From: Candidatus Kuenenia stuttgartensis
GTDB taxonomy: Bacteria; Planctomycetota; JAKEIC01; DYIT01
Direction of reading: 5' to 3'
DNA: 43,559 nt
Assembly: GCA_020723505.1 (NCBI GenBank)
Contig: DYIT01000023.1
Location: forward strand, 7,279-50,837
Part shown: positions 16,601 to 24,490 of the stretch, in pieces
Layout: every line of letters begins with the position of its first letter
How positions within the stretch are numbered: the first letter of the stretch is position 1
The notes under the pieces: generated by a model
The model's database searches: none
What the model was told of the DNA's origin: nothing
The model's input: only the letters and a program-made list of their open reading frames with translations
Program-made: the position numbers and the translations under genes

Positions 16601-17758
16601 CCCTACGCGCCCACGAGGCTCATCCTGAGCGACGTGTGGATTCCGCCGGGCGGGGCCGCCAACCTGTGGGTGACCGGGCACAGGTCCATTCAGGAATACG
16701 TTCCCGGGGCCACTCCGCCGTGGAGGGAGTATTCGAGGGGGACCTATGAGAACACGAGGGCGGTGGACGTATATTCAATCTCCAGGGCAATCACATGGGA
16801 TTACCCGGGACGCCCGGGGACGTCACCGACCGCCAGGCAGTACTCGAGCATAGTCCACTATTACCTGGCCGGGATGTGGTACGAATACACGGATTTGTCG
16901 GGCACCATCGGCCCCGAACTCCTGACGTACACGATGCTGGATCCCCCTTCCGTATTGCAGGGGCCGATTACTCCCCGCATGTATGCGGTCAGGATTTTCT
17001 CGAACAACGACTGCTACGGCGTCGGCGACGACGGCCACGTGTTCCACTGGGACTGCGCCAACCAAATCGGCCATGATTTCACTTCCATGACGCAGTACGG
17101 GACCGGGATAGGCGATCAGCGGAGGTTGTACGCCCTGTGGGGCACCTCCGCGGGGGATTTCTGGTTCGGCGGCGAAAGCAACATGGTGTACCACTACATC
17201 GGCCTCGGTTGGACATCGCCGCCACCCGGAACGCCGCTTTCCGGCAGTCCCAACTTCATCACGTCGATATGGGGGACTTCCAACAGCAACGTCTACGCGG
17301 TTGCCGCGCAGACGGGCGTGGGCACGAGAGCCGCCTCGGTCGGCAACGTTTACCGGTATAACGGCTCCGCATGGACGTCCATCGCGGGGGCGAGCGGACT
17401 GCCCGCAGCGGAGACTGCGGCCCTGGGCAACCTGAACAGCGTGTGGGGATCCTCGTCGAACGACGTCTACATCGTTGGAGACGGCGGCAGAGCCTGGCGC
17501 TGGGACGGTTCGACGTGGACCAGCCTCGCCGCGGCCCTTGGGAACCCCACGGTCGACCTCAATTGCGTCTTCGGTGACCCGGCCACCGGGGACAAGTTCA
17601 TAATCGGCGACGACATGTACGTCTGGTGCTGGTTCAATTCCGCCTGGCGCCAGATTAGGTGCAACGGATCGGGGCTCGACCTGTACGGCGGCGACCAGGT
17701 CTCGACGTTTATTCTGATGGTCGGACAGAGCGGAATCACGCTCAAGTTCGAGAAATAG
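13634..17758 (+). CDS. Large surface lipoprotein: six tandem Ig-like domains plus WG..DVYAVG beta-propeller-type repeats
   Basis: 1374 residues. The N-terminus is a lipoprotein signal ending in a lipobox-like ASGC (Cys36), followed by KTKKDDDDN. Six tandem domains of 107-108 residues follow. Each carries a YDxGTNGDxxxGDGxY motif whose Tyr/Phe codons fall at 13928, 14252, 14573, 14897, 15218 and 15539; the Asp-rich loop looks like a calcium site. From about residue 695 to the end run some nine copies of a W-G-x-S-x-x-D-V-Y-x-V-G...F-N-G-x-x-W unit, typical of propeller-like proteins in myxobacteria and planctomycetes. It is probably a cell-surface adhesion or structural protein. GGAGG precedes the ATG. 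No enzyme motif is visible. Confidence 0.85.
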   Translation: MKTRKFAGTRPGRSTFAAAACLTAAIALSVSAASGCKTKKDDDDNANPLTISNAQAVPASVVQGSNVLFSASVHSSAGAVLQVSADLTSAGGSGSQLLYDNGTNGDVTPGDGIFSYLHAVPVATTPGSASIPVSASDAASNSASASISVTIIQNQPPAASNGQISRNPVPPGGRVVFTVAVSDGDGSIASVTADLTSVGGLAAAAMFDDGTSGDSSAGDGTYSLEFIVTPATPTGAKNVTFTATDNATATAQTGVSFSVSGNIAPLMVNAMVNPPTQVQRLSVLFTVGATDADGINSVTINISSIMGAAAQQMYDNGTNGDATPGDNTYSYRYTLPQNCPAGTWNLIMTATDGAASTNWASVTLVTETNDPPHFLIPQAVPNPSSRNQNVLLSVYAADSDGTVASVRINLAPIGGSATATMYDDGTNGDYAGGDWIFTLRYTIPLGTAASNYSLTITGTDDDGVSATTTLNMSTNASIAPTLNTPVANPNPQEVGANVLLSVYSTDDGSVASVTADLSLLGGSSTQTMYDNGTNGDPVGGDSTYTYRYLIPGATVVGNYKIKVTATDNTAITNTIEILLTVQPNTSPVLSNATLNPSFVLPAQNILLTVNVSDMQGMSSITVNLAAIGRSASQTLYDDGTNGDVTSGDGIFSYAFKVPANNGPGPASFGITAQDTLGLTAMTSVSLNVATIKLEHAGFLEDIHGTSASDVYTVGNSNQIYHFNGTVWRMINPGVSGDWEGVWCESAASVWVGGPSGNVIHFDGTDWTSRSIPGAGSYTIRAFWSDGTGKVYAVGGLPGANDGAVGPGAGPNGTDDGHILAVWANGAWSTLLGPTVNDDDLNDIFGSGPNDIVAVGDDGRIFHFNGSSWLSETIPASAQDFFGVWGYTDTVTSFYWAVSGLNSGTANAAIYYYNGATWASVSGVLPDTVLNLRGVHGVTAGVPPTLSAVYATGTYASSRTYGAVWQSQNGQNFSQITNASPPPGYSPNFFPYAPTRLILSDVWIPPGGAANLWVTGHRSIQEYVPGATPPWREYSRGTYENTRAVDVYSISRAITWDYPGRPGTSPTARQYSSIVHYYLAGMWYEYTDLSGTIGPELLTYTMLDPPSVLQGPITPRMYAVRIFSNNDCYGVGDDGHVFHWDCANQIGHDFTSMTQYGTGIGDQRRLYALWGTSAGDFWFGGESNMVYHYIGLGWTSPPPGTPLSGSPNFITSIWGTSNSNVYAVAAQTGVGTRAASVGNVYRYNGSAWTSIAGASGLPAAETAALGNLNSVWGSSSNDVYIVGDGGRAWRWDGSTWTSLAAALGNPTVDLNCVFGDPATGDKFIIGDDMYVWCWFNSAWRQIRCNGSGLDLYGGDQVSTFILMVGQSGITLKFEK

Positions 17759-17807
17759 AGGATTGCGGGCAGGACGGCGGCTCCCGGATCGTCCGGGGGC
17801 AGGTCGC

Positions 17808-18731
17808 ATGCTCCCATTCCCGGCGACTCGCGTGTCCAATTCCTTTCCATTTCCGGCATATCAGAGGATGGCCCGCGGAGCCGCGGCGCCCACGGCGTCA
17901 CATCGGGCGTCCATGACCCGCGTGACGATCTCGCTCCTGCTGCTCCGGGCTTCCGCCGGGATCGCTTCGGCGACCGGAGCGGCCCAGCTTCTCGGGTCGG
18001 ACGGGACGGCCCGGGCTTCGTCCTCGGTGACTGCTGCAATCCTGCTTGCCTGCGCAGCCGCCGTGGCTTCCTCGGGATTGAACTCCGCGCATTCGGCTTT
18101 CAGCATGATGAGGAATCCGGATGCGCCGCTTGCCAGAACGCTCGCCGCCTGCGCGCTGTTCATGGGACTCCTGGTCGCGCAGGATTTCGCCCTGCTCGTA
18201 TGGTCGCCCGGAAGGACGGTCGATGTTCTGCTTGGCGGCCAGATGCTGCTGGTGCCCCTGGTCGCCGCGTTCAGCTCGGCGTTCATCCCCACCCGTCCGG
18301 GAGGGGACCTGAATGCAGGCAACCGCGCCGGAATACGGGAAGTGATGGCGTCGATTTCGATGGGTTCGGTGCTCTACGGGACCGTTGCCGCCGTTTCCGG
18401 GCTTGAGGGAGGCGAAACGGCCCTTGCTGCGGTTCTCGCGCTGGGGACCATCTCCGGATCATTGGGCCTGCTTCTGGCTCTGACCGGGCGCGCGACGAGC
18501 GGGGACGGGGACGGGTCGCCTGCGGCATGGATAAGAGGAGCCGGGTTTCGGCAGGCGGCTTTGGCAGTCGCGGAGCTGTTGCCTGCTCCGCTTATGCTCT
18601 TGCAGGCGGTCATCTGGGGGGGAAGCCCGGAATTGGCGTATTGCGTGGCGGCATTCGTGGTTGCCGGGGCGTCTGCAGCGGGGATATCCGAAGCCCGTTT
18701 CGCCTCTTCCGATGCTCACGCGAAGGCCTAG
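17808..18731 (+). CDS. Hypothetical integral membrane protein (about eight TM helices)
   Basis: 307 residues from the ATG at 17808 (GGGCAGG upstream). The start is uncertain: the frame is open from a TTG at 17763, and the ATG at 17913 lies just before the first membrane helix. I count about eight hydrophobic segments, for example VTISLLLLRASAGIASA, LAACALFMGLLVAQDFALLVW and VDVLLGGQMLLVPLVAAF. They are rich in Ala, Gly and Leu, with few charged residues and no transporter motif that I recognise. It starts about 50 nt after the lipoprotein gene and may be cotranscribed. Its TAG stop overlaps the stop of the convergent gene on the palindrome CTAG (18728-18731). Confidence 0.6.
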   Translation: MLPFPATRVSNSFPFPAYQRMARGAAAPTASHRASMTRVTISLLLLRASAGIASATGAAQLLGSDGTARASSSVTAAILLACAAAVASSGLNSAHSAFSMMRNPDAPLARTLAACALFMGLLVAQDFALLVWSPGRTVDVLLGGQMLLVPLVAAFSSAFIPTRPGGDLNAGNRAGIREVMASISMGSVLYGTVAAVSGLEGGETALAAVLALGTISGSLGLLLALTGRATSGDGDGSPAAWIRGAGFRQAALAVAELLPAPLMLLQAVIWGGSPELAYCVAAFVVAGASAAGISEARFASSDAHAKA

Positions 18732-19444
18732 AATTCCCCCTCTTCTTCGCCGGATGCCCGGTTCCCGCCGCCGGAGTCTTCTCCGGTCTTCCCGCTTTCC
18801 CGGCCCGGAGGATTCGAGCCGTTCCGTGCGGAATCTTCCGTGCCGGCGCCCGACGGCTTTCCCCCTTCAGGGGATTCCCCGGAGGCGCCTTCGACGGCCG
18901 GTTCCGGGGGCGACGGGCATGCAGCTTCGCCGGCGGCCAGCGCCAGCTTCGAAATGCCCAAGTCAATCTCAGAGCGGGATTCCTCAAGTTTGCGGATGAG
19001 CGATTTAATTTCGGCCACGAGCTTTTCCCTCTTCTCAACGGCAGCGAGGGCGGCTTTCGCGTCCTTTTCCGCGCCGGAAACCCCTGCATGCTCCGACAGG
19101 GCAGAAATCCTGGTCCTGGCCTTCTTCAGGTATTTTTCAGCGTCGCGCAGCGAGTCGTCCGCCCTGTCGGAGAACCTGTCAGCCTCCCTGCCGATTTCCC
19201 TGATGCTCCTGTCGGCCTTGCCGAGGCATTTCGCCGTCTCGCCGAGGACGTGAGCGGTCCCGGGACTTGCTCCAGGAGAGGGTTCGAGTTCCGGGCAGGC
19301 GCGTCCGAGGTCGATTCTGAACTCGCCGGTTCTGCCCTTCTTCACTGCGCCTGCGAAAAAGATTGCCGCGAAGATGACGATGCATGCAATGAAAAGGACG
19401 GCGCCCGAAGCCATGATGAACGCGGTTGAAAGGAAGGTCTTCAT
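18728..19444 (-). CDS. Membrane-anchored coiled-coil protein, disordered C-terminus
   Basis: 238 residues. One N-terminal membrane helix (about 9-34, IMASGAVLFIACIVIFAAIFFAG) is followed by a charged helical region (about 65-170). That region has heptad-like spacing, for example READRFSDRADDSLRDAEKYL and VEKREKLVAEIKSLIRKLEESR. The last ~65 residues are a Gly/Pro/Ser/Glu-rich tail that is probably disordered. I recognise no family. By topology the coiled coil could face either side. AAGGAG precedes the ATG, and the gene is divergent from the FHA-protease gene. Confidence 0.65.
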   Translation of the reverse strand: MKTFLSTAFIMASGAVLFIACIVIFAAIFFAGAVKKGRTGEFRIDLGRACPELEPSPGASPGTAHVLGETAKCLGKADRSIREIGREADRFSDRADDSLRDAEKYLKKARTRISALSEHAGVSGAEKDAKAALAAVEKREKLVAEIKSLIRKLEESRSEIDLGISKLALAAGEAACPSPPEPAVEGASGESPEGGKPSGAGTEDSARNGSNPPGRESGKTGEDSGGGNRASGEEEGEF

Positions 19445-19652
19445 TTCCAGCTCCTTATATTTGTCGTTGGCTATGCTTTTCGCAAACGCCGTGCCGGATT
19501 CCGCTCGAATGGCGATTCCATTACTCCTTGCGTACCAATGTATTGCATAATCGAGCTTTCGCCATGCCCATCTGCGTCAGGATTGGAATGCAAATTTGTT
19601 CAAGAGGCTTAATGTTTCCTTAAGCGGCGGCTCCATCTTATGAATCCTTCCC

Positions 19653-19711
19653 GAACCCCACGATTGCCGGACGGATGCCGGCCCGACCGGCTCCGCGCCC
19701 GACTCTTCAGC
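19653..19711 (+). repeat. Dispersed intergenic repeat, copy B
   Basis: It reads GAACCCCACGATTGCCGG, then GATGCCGGCCCGACC, then CCGCGCCCGACTCTTCAGC; the first and last blocks closely match copy C near 43.5 kb. It lies in the 340-bp divergent gap 19445-19784, where I see no gene. Confidence 0.6.
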
Positions 19712-19784
19712 AAGGAGGGGCGACGACCGGCTGGAATTCGCAGCCGCGGATTGATAACATTGCCGCGCATCGGGGGAAAGAAGC

Positions 19785-21464
19785 GTGAGGATAGTTTTCC
19801 GTCATCTAGAGGGCAGCAAGAAGGGCAAGGAGGAGGCTTTCGAGAAAAGCCGCATCCGGGCCGGAAGGGATCCATCCAACGATTTGGCGTTCGATCCGTT
19901 CAGGGACCGCGACGCGTCGGGATTCCACGCGGAAATCTACTTCGAAGACAGCGGCTGGTGGGTGAAGGACCTCGGATCGACGAACGGCACATTCGTGAAC
20001 GACGAGCGGGCGGATGTGCGAAAAATAGGCAGGGACGACGTCGTGAGCTTCGGAAAGCACGGTCCGAGGGTTGCGGTGAACTGGACCGACGGGGCTGATG
20101 CGGCGCAGGCTGCTGCGCCGGGCGTGCTGCCGGCGAGGGAGGGGGTGGAAAATGTCGGCACCAACACCATGCGGCTCATGGTGCGGCAGGCCATGGAAAA
20201 GGCGCGCGGGAAAGGCGGAGTGGCGGGCGGAACCATGTTCCTGAGGGAGATGGTCCGCCAGACAGTGGTCGAGACCACGGCGCGGCAGAAGAAGACGATG
20301 GCGGTGCTGGCGGTCCTTCTCGCCTCGGCAGCGGTGATCATCGGGATTCAATTCTACTTTTCCTGGCGCAGCCAGAAGCAGCATGAGGAAGAGATCGAGC
20401 AGCATCTCCGCGGAATCAGGGATAGGGAGGAGAATCTTCTGAGGCAGAAGTCGGACCTGCTCGCCACCCTCGAGACCAGCCTCAGGGAGCAGGAGAAGGA
20501 ATACATCCGGAGGCGGGACGAGCAGGCGGCGGATCTGGACGCGGAGGTCGAGAAATACAGGAAGGAGCTCGATGAGGCGCGGAGGATTTCGGAGGGGGAC
20601 AGGGAGAAGATCGCACGGCTCGAGCGACTGCTCTCGCGGATGACCGGGGCGGAAACCCTCTTCAAGTCGATACAGAAGAAATATGATCCCTCGATCGTCC
20701 TCATCTATTCCGAATTCAAGGTCAGGAACGACAAGGGGGAAGAGAGGCTCATCGGCGGGTTCGGCACCGGATTCATCGTCACGGATGAAGGGCATATCAT
20801 CACGAACAAGCACGTCGTGGAGCCCTGGAAATTCCCGCAGTTCGCGTTCAGGATGAAGGAGAACGGCGAGACCCTGGCGGCCGGCGATCCTTTCATCGCC
20901 GCATGGCTCGCCGGGAAGCAGGTGTATACGGTCGAAGGAGGCAAGACGCTGCTCAACCTGTCCTCGGGCTATGACAGTCGCGGAGGAAAGAACCTGAAGC
21001 TCGTCAGGACGGCGCCGGACGTCATGAGGTGGGTGACGCCCCCCGAGGGGGAGAAGACGGCGGTCGAGAAGGTCTGGGCTCACGAACCCGCGGACAACAA
21101 CGACCTCGCGCTGCTCAAGATTACGGACAAATCGAAGGTCTTCGTGCCGCTGCCGCTCATGAGCGAAGACGACTTCGGCAAACTCGAAAAGCTCGACAGG
21201 GTCATGGTGCTGGGTTTCCCGCGCGGAGGATCAATCCTTGAACGGGGAGTGGCGGAAACCTCTCCCGCGCTCGGCCACATAAGAAAGGTCGAACGGACCA
21301 TACACATTTCCGCGCCGATAACGCAGGGGAACAGCGGCGGGCCGGTGTTCGCCCAGACGGGCGAGGTTGTCGGCATATCCACGCGCATGATAAAGGACGT
21401 CGAGACGTACGGGCTCTGCATACCCGTGTCGGATGCGAGGAAACTGATTGCCGACGGGAAGTAG
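19785..21464 (+). CDS. FHA-domain transmembrane trypsin-like (HtrA/Deg-type) protease
   Basis: 559 residues from a GTG start. An FHA domain (about 1-100) shows RAGRDPSND, SGFHAEI and DLGSTNGTFVN, the phosphothreonine-binding set. One membrane helix lies at about 167-188, then a charged coiled coil (about 195-290). The protease domain (about 300-559) has the trypsin-like triad His343 (TNKHVVEP), Asp440 (NNDLALLKI) and Ser517 (QGNSGGPVF), in the order found in DegP/HtrA. No PDZ domain is present. FHA in the cytosol and protease outside the inner membrane would let a Ser/Thr phosphorylation signal control envelope proteolysis; the kinase at 7594 is a candidate partner, by inference only. Confidence 0.9.
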   Translation: MRIVFRHLEGSKKGKEEAFEKSRIRAGRDPSNDLAFDPFRDRDASGFHAEIYFEDSGWWVKDLGSTNGTFVNDERADVRKIGRDDVVSFGKHGPRVAVNWTDGADAAQAAAPGVLPAREGVENVGTNTMRLMVRQAMEKARGKGGVAGGTMFLREMVRQTVVETTARQKKTMAVLAVLLASAAVIIGIQFYFSWRSQKQHEEEIEQHLRGIRDREENLLRQKSDLLATLETSLREQEKEYIRRRDEQAADLDAEVEKYRKELDEARRISEGDREKIARLERLLSRMTGAETLFKSIQKKYDPSIVLIYSEFKVRNDKGEERLIGGFGTGFIVTDEGHIITNKHVVEPWKFPQFAFRMKENGETLAAGDPFIAAWLAGKQVYTVEGGKTLLNLSSGYDSRGGKNLKLVRTAPDVMRWVTPPEGEKTAVEKVWAHEPADNNDLALLKITDKSKVFVPLPLMSEDDFGKLEKLDRVMVLGFPRGGSILERGVAETSPALGHIRKVERTIHISAPITQGNSGGPVFAQTGEVVGISTRMIKDVETYGLCIPVSDARKLIADGK

Positions 21465-21503
21465 CCCGACCGGGGATTTCCAGCCTGCTCCGGATTCGCG
21501 CCG

Positions 21504-21533
21504 AAAAAAGAGGGGGGCGCGCGCGCGCCCCCC
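21504..21533 (-). terminator. G6(CG)5C6 palindrome with T tract on the minus strand
   Basis: A 22-bp perfect palindrome with no spacer (21512-21533) is followed on the minus strand by TCTTTTTT (to 21504). This gives a GC-only stem and T run for the histidine-kinase transcript ending at 21644. The alternating CG core could also take up Z-DNA. Confidence 0.6.
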
Positions 21534-21643
21534 GGTTTGGCGAACCTGCCACCCATGCGCCGGCCATACGAGGTTGTTGCCCATGGCAGCAGGATGGCCG
21601 GGTAGAGAGACGGGCGTGACAGGCCCGCTGCGTGGCCGCCTTC

Positions 21644-22417
21644 TCAGCCGACAGATCCCCTTCTTCCCGCGCCATTCGCGATCATCGAAGGCTCGGGGGG
21701 AAGGACGAAAGAGAACGAGGCGCCTTCGCGGGACGAGGGCTGGTTGGCCCAAATCCTGCCTCCATGCGCCTCAATCGCCTTGCCGCAGAAGACGAGGCCG
21801 AGCCCCCACCTGAAAACGTCGGCTCCCCCGGCCCCGCCCGCGCCGGCGTCCGTCCGGAACATCCTTTCGGCGACGCGCGAGTCCAGGAGTTCGCCGCGGT
21901 TCTCTATGGTTATCATGACTCCGCCGGTTTCAGCATCCCTTGCCCCGGACACTTTTACGCACCCGTCTGTCGATGCGTGGCGGATCGAATTCTCGATGAG
22001 ATTGGAGAGAACCCTCCCGACCAGGGCTTCGTCCGCCTTGATGCGGGCCGGAATCCCGCCGAAGCTGACCTCAATCCGCACTCCGGCGCTTGCCGCGGCA
22101 AGGCCCGCCTTGTCGACCGCGTCCAGGATGACCGACTGGACGTCAATCTCCGTCGCCGTGAAGGGGAACCTGTGCTCTTCGATGAGCTGGATGTTCCGGA
22201 TGTCGGAAATCCGCGCGACCAGGTCTGCGGAGCTCGACTTGAGCTTCTCGAGGTATGCCCTCTGCTTTGCCGCCTCGCCGTTTTCGATGGCGATGTCCAG
22301 CAGGTCGATATACCCCCGTATATTGGTTATCGGCCCCTTGAGATCGTGGACCGACATGTGGAAATAGGAGTCCTTCGCGGCCAGAATCTCCTTCATCTGT
22401 TCGAGTGTTTCACCCAT
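21644..22417 (-). CDS. Sensor histidine kinase (soluble, HisKA-HATPase)
   Basis: 257 residues with no membrane helix. The dimerisation domain holds the phospho-acceptor His24 in HMSVHDLKGPI. The ATPase domain shows the N box LSNLIENSIRHA, a short glycine-poor region around ENRGELLD, and a final GLGLVFCGKAIEAHGG. The small size and lack of a sensor region suggest it takes its input from another protein, most likely the receiver protein encoded just upstream (27-nt gap). GAGGTGG precedes the ATG. The C-terminal ~15 residues run past the family end. Confidence 0.88.
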   Translation of the reverse strand: MGETLEQMKEILAAKDSYFHMSVHDLKGPITNIRGYIDLLDIAIENGEAAKQRAYLEKLKSSSADLVARISDIRNIQLIEEHRFPFTATEIDVQSVILDAVDKAGLAAASAGVRIEVSFGGIPARIKADEALVGRVLSNLIENSIRHASTDGCVKVSGARDAETGGVMITIENRGELLDSRVAERMFRTDAGAGGAGGADVFRWGLGLVFCGKAIEAHGGRIWANQPSSREGASFSFVLPPEPSMIANGAGRRGSVG

Positions 22418-22444
22418 CGTCCACCTCGGCGTTGCTCCATGTAA

Positions 22445-22972
22445 TCATTCGCAGGTTGTCGGCGTCGGAGAGCGGTTGTTGCCGCGCATGAACTCGATAA
22501 GCCCGGACAGGTCCCGGGCCGTCCTTCCCCTGAGCAGATATCGTGGAAAATCCTCGAACAGCGCGAGGCGCCCGGATTCCCAGATGCTGGACCGGCTGAT
22601 GATGCCGTCATTGGACAGGAGGTTGCGGACCGTGGATTTCAGGAGTCCCAGCGAAACTGGCTTTGTGAGATACTCGTCGGCCCCGAGCTTCAAGGCCTTC
22701 AGGGCATGCTCGGCGGTGTCGATGACCGTAAGCACGGCAACGGGGACGAACGGGTGCGACGACTTAATCTCTTCCAGGACGAGAAGCCCGTCCTTCTTCG
22801 GAATTGCGAGCTCGAGAAGGACGATGTCCGGCCTGTGTTCGTTGAATACCATCATGGCATCGCAACCGTCCGATGCGAGGAGAACCTCGAAGTCCCTCTT
22901 GAATACATGCTCCATGCCTTTGAGCATGGGAAGGCATTCGTCGACAATCAGCATTCGTCGCATGTCCGTCAT
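22445..22972 (-). CDS. Receiver-domain protein with Glu at the phospho-acceptor site
   Basis: 175 residues from the ATG at 22972, chosen because GGCAGGAG lies just upstream; an ATG at 22987 would add five residues. A CheY-like receiver spans about 4-122: acidic pair D11-E12 (LIVDEC), beta-3 reading DIVLLELAIPKKDG, Thr in VLTVID and Lys in YLTKPV. The normal acceptor Asp is Glu54 (codon GAG). Glu at this place often mimics constant phosphorylation, or marks a pseudo-receiver. The ~55-residue tail has no recognisable output domain. It is transcribed with the histidine kinase that follows. Confidence 0.85.
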   Translation of the reverse strand: MTDMRRMLIVDECLPMLKGMEHVFKRDFEVLLASDGCDAMMVFNEHRPDIVLLELAIPKKDGLLVLEEIKSSHPFVPVAVLTVIDTAEHALKALKLGADEYLTKPVSLGLLKSTVRNLLSNDGIISRSSIWESGRLALFEDFPRYLLRGRTARDLSGLIEFMRGNNRSPTPTTCE

Positions 22973-23102
22973 GGGATCTCCTGCCATCAGGAAGGAGGAT
23001 GTAACTCAAAAGGCGTGCCTGCGGCGAGAAAAGGATTTTTCCGTGCAACTCCTTGCATGAACTTGTGTTGGGCGAATGGGCTGCAAAAGGCAGGTGCACA
23101 CG

Positions 23103-23147
23103 GGCGTGTGCAGTCCATCGGCGCACTGCAGCCCGGCGTGTGCAGTC
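23103..23147 (+). promoter_or_regulatory. Direct repeats GGCGTGTGCAGTC upstream of a promoter
   Basis: Two exact 13-bp copies (23103-23115 and 23135-23147) are 32 bp apart, about three helical turns. An ACTGCA between them is inverted relative to their TGCAGT. They end 20 bp before the -35 box at 23168, a usual position for an activator site. Confidence 0.45.
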
Positions 23148-23167
23148 GATAATTTCCGGATTTTACC

Positions 23168-23195
23168 TTGACACTGGCGGCGGGCAGACTAGAAT
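23168..23195 (+). promoter_or_regulatory. Predicted strong sigma-70 promoter
   Basis: TTGACA (23168-23173), a 16-bp spacer and TAGAAT (23190-23195) lie 28 bp ahead of the ATG at 23224. Confidence 0.65.
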
Positions 23196-23223
23196 CGCCC
23201 GTTGCCGTTTTGCAGGAGGTACT

Positions 23224-24468
23224 ATGTCCCGTGACTGTAGGGGTATCTCGCTCACTCCATTCCTGATTATCTTCATCATCCTTACGTTCCTTGCCTCCGT
23301 TCTAGCCTTCATGTTCAGCTCGCAGGTCGAGGATCAGAAGAGGTTCACCAAGAACGCGCAGATGGAAGCGAAGAAGATGAAGAAGCTGTACGACGAGCGA
23401 TGGGAGGAGGTCCGGAGGCTCCGCGAAGTGCTCGGCTTCTTCCAGGAGGCGGGCGAAGGCGCCGGCGACAGCACGGTCACGGACGTCGGAATAGTCCAGG
23501 CTGAGCTCGACAAGCTCAATACCACCGAGATTCTCGGGACGCCTTCCGGAGTCAAGCCGCTGACAGTAAAAGAGATTCTCAAGGAACTCAACAGGCGCGT
23601 GAACACTATCAAGCAGGAAATCAACAACGCGAAGCTCGAGCGCGATAATTTCCAGCAGCACTGGAAGGACGAAGAGGTCTCGAAGAGGGATCTGATTCGC
23701 GAGAAGGGCACGGAAATCCAGGACCTGCGCGACCGCGCGCAGAGGGCCCAGGAGCGCCTGAACCAGGAAGTCCAGCAGAAGGAAGGGCAGATTACCGAAC
23801 TGCGCGACCGCAACCAAACCCTCCATGCCGAGCTCGAGAAGTCGGAGGCGGAAAAGCAGGCCAGGGTCCAGGACCTGACCGGACAGATTAGGAAGACCCG
23901 GAGCAGGCTCGACAAGCTCGTGGATGTCGAGAAGCGCCAGGAAACCCTGATACCGGACGGCGAGGTCATCCGCGCCGACATAGACCACGGCTTCGCATAC
24001 ATAGACCTCGGCTGGAAGCACGGCGTTAAACCCGGAAGCCGTTTCAAGGTGTACGAGGTGCTGAAGGGCGGCCGCCGCAAGGAAAAGGGCGAAATCAGGA
24101 TTGTCCGCGTTGAAAAAGACTTCTGCCAGTGCTCCATCCTTGCGCAGGACGACGTCACGAACCCGATAGTCAAGGGCGACTACGTCTGGAACAAGTTCTT
24201 CGAGAAGAACGTGAAGAAGGTCTTCGTGTTCGTCGGGAAGTTCGACACTGAGAACTCCAAGTACTCCAAGGAACAGCTCAAGAAGATAATCGAGGAAAAC
24301 GGCCATATCGCCACGGAAGTCGCCCGCAGCGATACGGATTACGCCGTCATCGGGGAGGAATACCAGTCCGACCCGCAGCTCAAGACGGTCAATGATTACA
24401 AAATCGAGAAGATTGCCCCGAGCGAACTCCTCGATTTCTTCGGTATCGGGACTTACAGGCGCGAGTAG
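23224..24468 (+). CDS. Transmembrane coiled-coil protein with a BRCT-like C-terminal domain
   Basis: 414 residues from the ATG at 23224 (GCAGGAGGT at ideal distance; the longer open frame upstream is not translated because it crosses the promoter). There is one membrane helix (about 10-31), a long Lys/Glu/Gln coiled coil (about 35-250), then a small beta domain (about 255-335, around YIDLGWKHGVKPGSRFKVY), the kind found at the end of FlgT-like proteins. The last ~80 residues, with FVFVGKFDTENSKYSKEQL, IIEENGHIATEV, TDYAVIGEEY and IAPSELLDFF, follow the BRCT plan known from NAD-dependent DNA ligase. BRCT modules bind proteins, DNA ends or phosphopeptides; one on a membrane-anchored rod is unexpected. 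The function is unknown. Confidence 0.75.
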   Translation: MSRDCRGISLTPFLIIFIILTFLASVLAFMFSSQVEDQKRFTKNAQMEAKKMKKLYDERWEEVRRLREVLGFFQEAGEGAGDSTVTDVGIVQAELDKLNTTEILGTPSGVKPLTVKEILKELNRRVNTIKQEINNAKLERDNFQQHWKDEEVSKRDLIREKGTEIQDLRDRAQRAQERLNQEVQQKEGQITELRDRNQTLHAELEKSEAEKQARVQDLTGQIRKTRSRLDKLVDVEKRQETLIPDGEVIRADIDHGFAYIDLGWKHGVKPGSRFKVYEVLKGGRRKEKGEIRIVRVEKDFCQCSILAQDDVTNPIVKGDYVWNKFFEKNVKKVFVFVGKFDTENSKYSKEQLKKIIEENGHIATEVARSDTDYAVIGEEYQSDPQLKTVNDYKIEKIAPSELLDFFGIGTYRRE

Positions 24469-24490
24469 CGCCGGTGCGCCGCCGAATATG

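Noticed and set aside
23053-23223. N-terminal extension of the BRCT-like protein by 57 residues
   Set aside because: The extension crosses a strong promoter, and the ATG at 23224 has an ideal GCAGGAGGT.
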